Source: an uncultured Anaerolineae bacterium (GTDB taxonomy: Bacteria > Chloroflexota > Anaerolineae > Anaerolineales > UBA11858). From it: a stretch of 8,457 nucleotides of DNA. The DNA is taken from the NCBI GenBank assembly GCA_937893815.1, contig CALCSH010000044.1:1-8457 (forward strand), given 5' to 3'. Positions 7,118 through 8,457 of the stretch are shown piece by piece. Made by a program: the position numbers and the translations under genes. Under the pieces are notes generated by a model. It saw only the letters and a program-made list of their open reading frames with translations. It did no database searches and was not told the DNA's origin. Positions within the stretch are counted from its first letter, which is position 1; every line of letters begins with the position of its first letter.

Positions 7118-7303
7118 TCATTCGTTAACCGTGACCGTCACACGCAGGCGATCTGGCAAATCCTTGCCAGTCAATTTGCGCAACGCCCATTGCTGGAGGT
7201 AGAGTGTGCCAATGATGGGCGGCCCATCGCCGGTTTCTTCCTGATAGCGGCGGGTGTTCTTGGTGTCTTTCTCATACTTGAAGGTGAGTTCCAGTTTTTC
7301 CAT
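7118..7303 (-). CDS. Small conserved-looking protein (61 aa) leading the restriction-modification operon
   Basis: A 61-aa soluble protein with no membrane segment. Visible features are an N-terminal strand-like MEKLELTFKYEKDTKNTRRY, then an acidic turn (QEETGDGPP), PIIGTLYLQQWAL (29-41), and a strand-rich end DRLRVTVTVNE. The pattern 'KxTKNTxRY-QE--IGTLYxQ' looks like a family of short proteins of unknown function that I believe recur in bacterial genomes. It would form a small beta-rich fold. AGGAGG (7313-7318) at 9 nt from the ATG is the best ribosome site in the window and decides this start; the longer in-frame frame from 7360 would translate through the terminator. The restriction gene follows 119 nt later in the same direction. 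An accessory or control role in the system is inference from position only. Confidence 0.75.
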   Translation of the reverse strand: MEKLELTFKYEKDTKNTRRYQEETGDGPPIIGTLYLQQWALRKLTGKDLPDRLRVTVTVNE

Positions 7304-7345
7304 TGTTTGTTGCCTCCTGTGTATCATCAACGGGATCCATTCAAT

Positions 7346-7380
7346 AAAAAAGCCGCTCACGGCGAGATTGCGCGAGCGGC
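7346..7380 (-). terminator. Intrinsic terminator in the leader of the restriction-modification operon
   Basis: On the minus strand GCCGCTC (7380-7374) pairs with GAGCGGC (7358-7352) around a 15-nt loop and is followed at once by TTTTTT (7351-7346). It lies about 120 nt after the predicted promoter start and 43 nt before the ATG of the 61-aa gene. It could finish readthrough from the upstream gene, end a short RNA, or work as an attenuator. Confidence 0.7.
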
Positions 7381-7431
7381 CCCAGTTGTGTTACCATCAG
7401 GTTGCCACGCACTTTCCCTGCGTGTGCCATC

Positions 7432-7462
7432 CCTCGCAGGCGGCAACCTGGCGAGGTTTTTT
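7432..7462 (+). terminator. Possible plus-strand intrinsic terminator
   Basis: Plus-strand CCTCGC (7432-7437) pairs with GCGAGG (7451-7456), extended by AGG/CCT, and is followed by TTTTTT (7457-7462). No plus-strand gene lies upstream, so it would only stop antisense transcription running out of the operon region. The same bases form part of the leader fold on the other strand. Confidence 0.4.
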
Positions 7463-7473
7463 CTTGCTTCAAA

Positions 7474-7500
7474 AGTATATCATAGGGTTATATCGCTCAA
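7474..7500 (-). promoter_or_regulatory. Promoter of the restriction-modification operon leader
   Basis: On the minus strand TTGAGC (7500-7495) is separated by 15 nt from TATACT (7479-7474), with an upstream TGA making an extended -10 (TGATATACT). Predicted start is at 7467 or 7468. It sits in the gap after the 233-aa gene and points into the leader and the 61-aa gene. Confidence 0.5.
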
Positions 7501-7515
7501 TTCGTTCAATTCGTT
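7489..7515. repeat. Iterated 9-bp repeats at the -35 region
   Basis: Minus strand reads GAACGAATT GAACGAATT with a third, weaker unit GAGCGATAT; two units are exact. The array overlaps the proposed -35 (7495-7500). Direct repeats of one helical-turn-like spacing at a promoter suggest a binding site for a regulator, but no regulator gene is recognised in the window. Confidence 0.45.
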
Positions 7516-7528
7516 CGACGATAAATTG

Positions 7529-8230
7529 TCATTCTTTGAGCAAGATGGAAGGATGATGCCGCGAATATAAGTATGCCCGGCCACGCTTCCCCACCTGTAC
7601 AATCTCGCCCATTTCCCGCAGGCAGTAAACCATCTTTTGAGCCAGCCCGCGCGGACCGCCCAGGGCTTGTGCCAGATCGAGGGTGGTGAATTCTTCCGGC
7701 AACTCCGCTGGCAGCAAGGCGCTCAAATCGGCGGGGTTTTCAAATACGTGCTGCGTCACCACATTTAACAGCCGCCGTTCGACCGTCAGCCAGCCAGCTC
7801 TACCCCTGCGTTTTCCCCCCGAATAGCGGCGCAATTCTTCTTCCTGAATCAGCACCACTTCCAGAGAGAAATTGTCTTCCAACAGCAATTGAGGAAAACT
7901 CACCAGTTCGCGGAATACCGCTTCTAACCTACCGCGTTTGGGCGACTTGCGCCGCTGGGGTTGAGCGCTGTCTTGCCGGGGCAGCTTGAGAATCCACTTT
8001 TCCGCTGCGATGGGGTAAATCAACCGCACCGGGTAGTACGCTACCAGTTCATTCAACTTACGCCTGATGTTGGAGAAGTTGCCAGTCTGGATTTCGATGA
8101 GCAGCTCCCCCTGAACCAGGTCAATCACATAGCCATCCACAGGGGCTTCCAGCCGGTCGCCTGGCCGGGCGTACCAGGCTTTGAGCGTGACGTGGAGGGG
8201 TTGTTCATTCAATTCACCGATGCGATTCAC
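7529..8230 (-). CDS. Uncharacterised protein with possible nuclease-like N-terminal and winged-helix-like C-terminal parts
   Basis: A 233-aa soluble protein I cannot name. Residues 27-85 (LEAPVDGYVIDLVQGELLIE, then IQTGNF) alternate strands with acidic residues D37 and E46 and a Q48 where PD-(D/E)xK enzymes usually have lysine, so a restriction-endonuclease-like fold is possible. A basic linker follows (RRKSPKRGR, 93-101), then FSLEVVLIQEEELRRY (121-136) and a basic KRRGRAGW. The last 55 residues (FTTLDLAQALGGPRGLAQKM from 181, then YCLREMGEIVQVGKRGRAYLYS) look like a winged helix, so DNA binding is plausible. The start is GTG at 8230; there is no in-frame ATG before residue 200, and AGGTAGGA precedes it. 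It lies 6 nt behind the HAD gene, implying one transcript. Whether it serves the restriction-modification operon is unknown; a promoter separates them. Confidence 0.8.
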   Translation of the reverse strand: MNRIGELNEQPLHVTLKAWYARPGDRLEAPVDGYVIDLVQGELLIEIQTGNFSNIRRKLNELVAYYPVRLIYPIAAEKWILKLPRQDSAQPQRRKSPKRGRLEAVFRELVSFPQLLLEDNFSLEVVLIQEEELRRYSGGKRRGRAGWLTVERRLLNVVTQHVFENPADLSALLPAELPEEFTTLDLAQALGGPRGLAQKMVYCLREMGEIVQVGKRGRAYLYSRHHPSILLKE

Positions 8231-8236
8231 GCAATC

Positions 8237-8457
8237 CTACCTTTCCCCCGAACTACGATAACGGTCAGGCATCACGCGCCAGCCCTGTGCTGCCGCCATC
8301 CGCCCCAGTTTTACATCCGGGTAGACGGCTACTGCCTGCTCACTGATTTCCAGCATCGGCACATCCGAGAGCGTATCGCCATAAGCGGCGATGATACGCG
8401 CATCCGGGTAGAGTGCCCGCACCCTTGCGACCTTGTGCTGATGCGAATTGACCGGCA
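8237..8457 (-). CDS. HAD-superfamily phosphatase, C-terminal part (gene cut by window end)
   Basis: The frame is open to the edge of the window, so at least 72 residues of the C-terminal end are present. SHQHKVARVRAL holds the motif III lysine. RIIAAYGDTLSDVPMLEISE is HAD motif IV, with acidic residues binding magnesium. AVAVYPDVKLGRMAAAQGWR is the usual end of phosphoserine-phosphatase-like (HAD-IB) enzymes. The protein should remove phosphate from a small molecule or phospholipid-linked substrate, but the N-terminal catalytic DxD and cap domain that decide the substrate are outside the window. A later in-frame GTG at 8422 is internal and not the true start. The TAG stop is 6 nt before the next gene. 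Confidence 0.85.
   Translation of the reverse strand, partial: PVNSHQHKVARVRALYPDARIIAAYGDTLSDVPMLEISEQAVAVYPDVKLGRMAAAQGWRVMPDRYRSSGER

Larger units (their letters stand above)
7346..7467 (-). ncRNA. Candidate structured leader or small RNA upstream of the operon
   Basis: From the predicted start near 7467 to the U-run the transcript is about 122 nt. Two mutually exclusive folds share the same bases. One pairs CAGGTTGCC (7450-7442) with GGCAACCTG (7406-7398), nine perfect pairs, and encloses an inner TGCGT/ACGCA-type hairpin (7419-7423 with 7407-7411). The other pairs CCTCGC (7456-7451) with GCGAGG (7437-7432), extended by three more pairs after a bulge. The terminator hairpin follows. I compared it mentally with T-box, c-di-GMP-I and fluoride riboswitches and found no match. 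No expression evidence exists here. Confidence 0.45.

Noticed and set aside
7304..7360. 19-residue N-terminal extension of the 61-aa protein
   Set aside because: It starts inside the terminator hairpin and would read through the AGGAGG ribosome site; the extension sequence is not family-like.
7395..7460. T-box, c-di-GMP-I or fluoride riboswitch
   Set aside because: Short stretches such as AGGGATGGCAC recall the T-box consensus and CTGATGG recalls the fluoride class, but required flanking elements and pairings are missing.

Overview
The window is about 8.5 kb of moderately GC-rich bacterial DNA. Every supported gene lies on the minus strand, so transcription runs right to left. Gene content and repeats suggest an environmental bacterium, possibly Chloroflexota (Anaerolineae-like). 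The pointers are a small helical protein paired with a nucleotidyltransferase, dispersed CACAGAG/CTCTGTG and CTGACAGGTTT palindromes, and a CCCCTCTCCC palindrome. This assignment is inference from familiarity with such sequences and was not tested.

Layout in transcription order (right to left): (1) 8457-8237, the C-terminal end of a HAD-superfamily phosphatase that runs off the window. (2) 8230-7529, a 233-aa protein of unknown function with a possible PD-(D/E)xK-like N-terminal part and a winged-helix-like C-terminal part, 6 nt behind the HAD gene and probably in its operon. (3) 7528-7304, a dense regulatory gap: iterated 9-bp repeats, an extended -10 promoter, a foldable leader and a good intrinsic terminator. 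(4) 7303-7118, a 61-aa conserved-looking small protein with a strong Shine-Dalgarno. (5) 6998-3918, a 1026-aa restriction subunit with an SF2 helicase and a C-terminal PD-ExK nuclease. (6) 3887-1056, a 943-aa beta-class adenine-type DNA methyltransferase. (7) 921-667 and 677-108, an overlapping pair made of an 84-aa helical protein and a minimal nucleotidyltransferase, bracketed by two direct copies of a palindromic CACAGAG-type repeat.

The core is a type III-like restriction-modification operon in the order small protein, nuclease/helicase, methyltransferase, the reverse of the usual mod-then-res order. A promoter that fires into a leader with an intrinsic terminator about 43 nt before the first start codon suggests a short RNA or attenuation control of the operon. 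The methyltransferase has an AT-rich block over its target-recognition region, as expected if specificity was exchanged by recombination. Repeats have invaded the locus: one palindrome lies in frame inside the methyltransferase, another supplies the last codons and stop of the restriction gene, and a third family flanks the nucleotidyltransferase pair.

The restriction-modification genes and the pair are assigned from motifs read directly in the translations. The regulatory RNA, operator and recombination proposals are inferences from sequence and need the checks listed.
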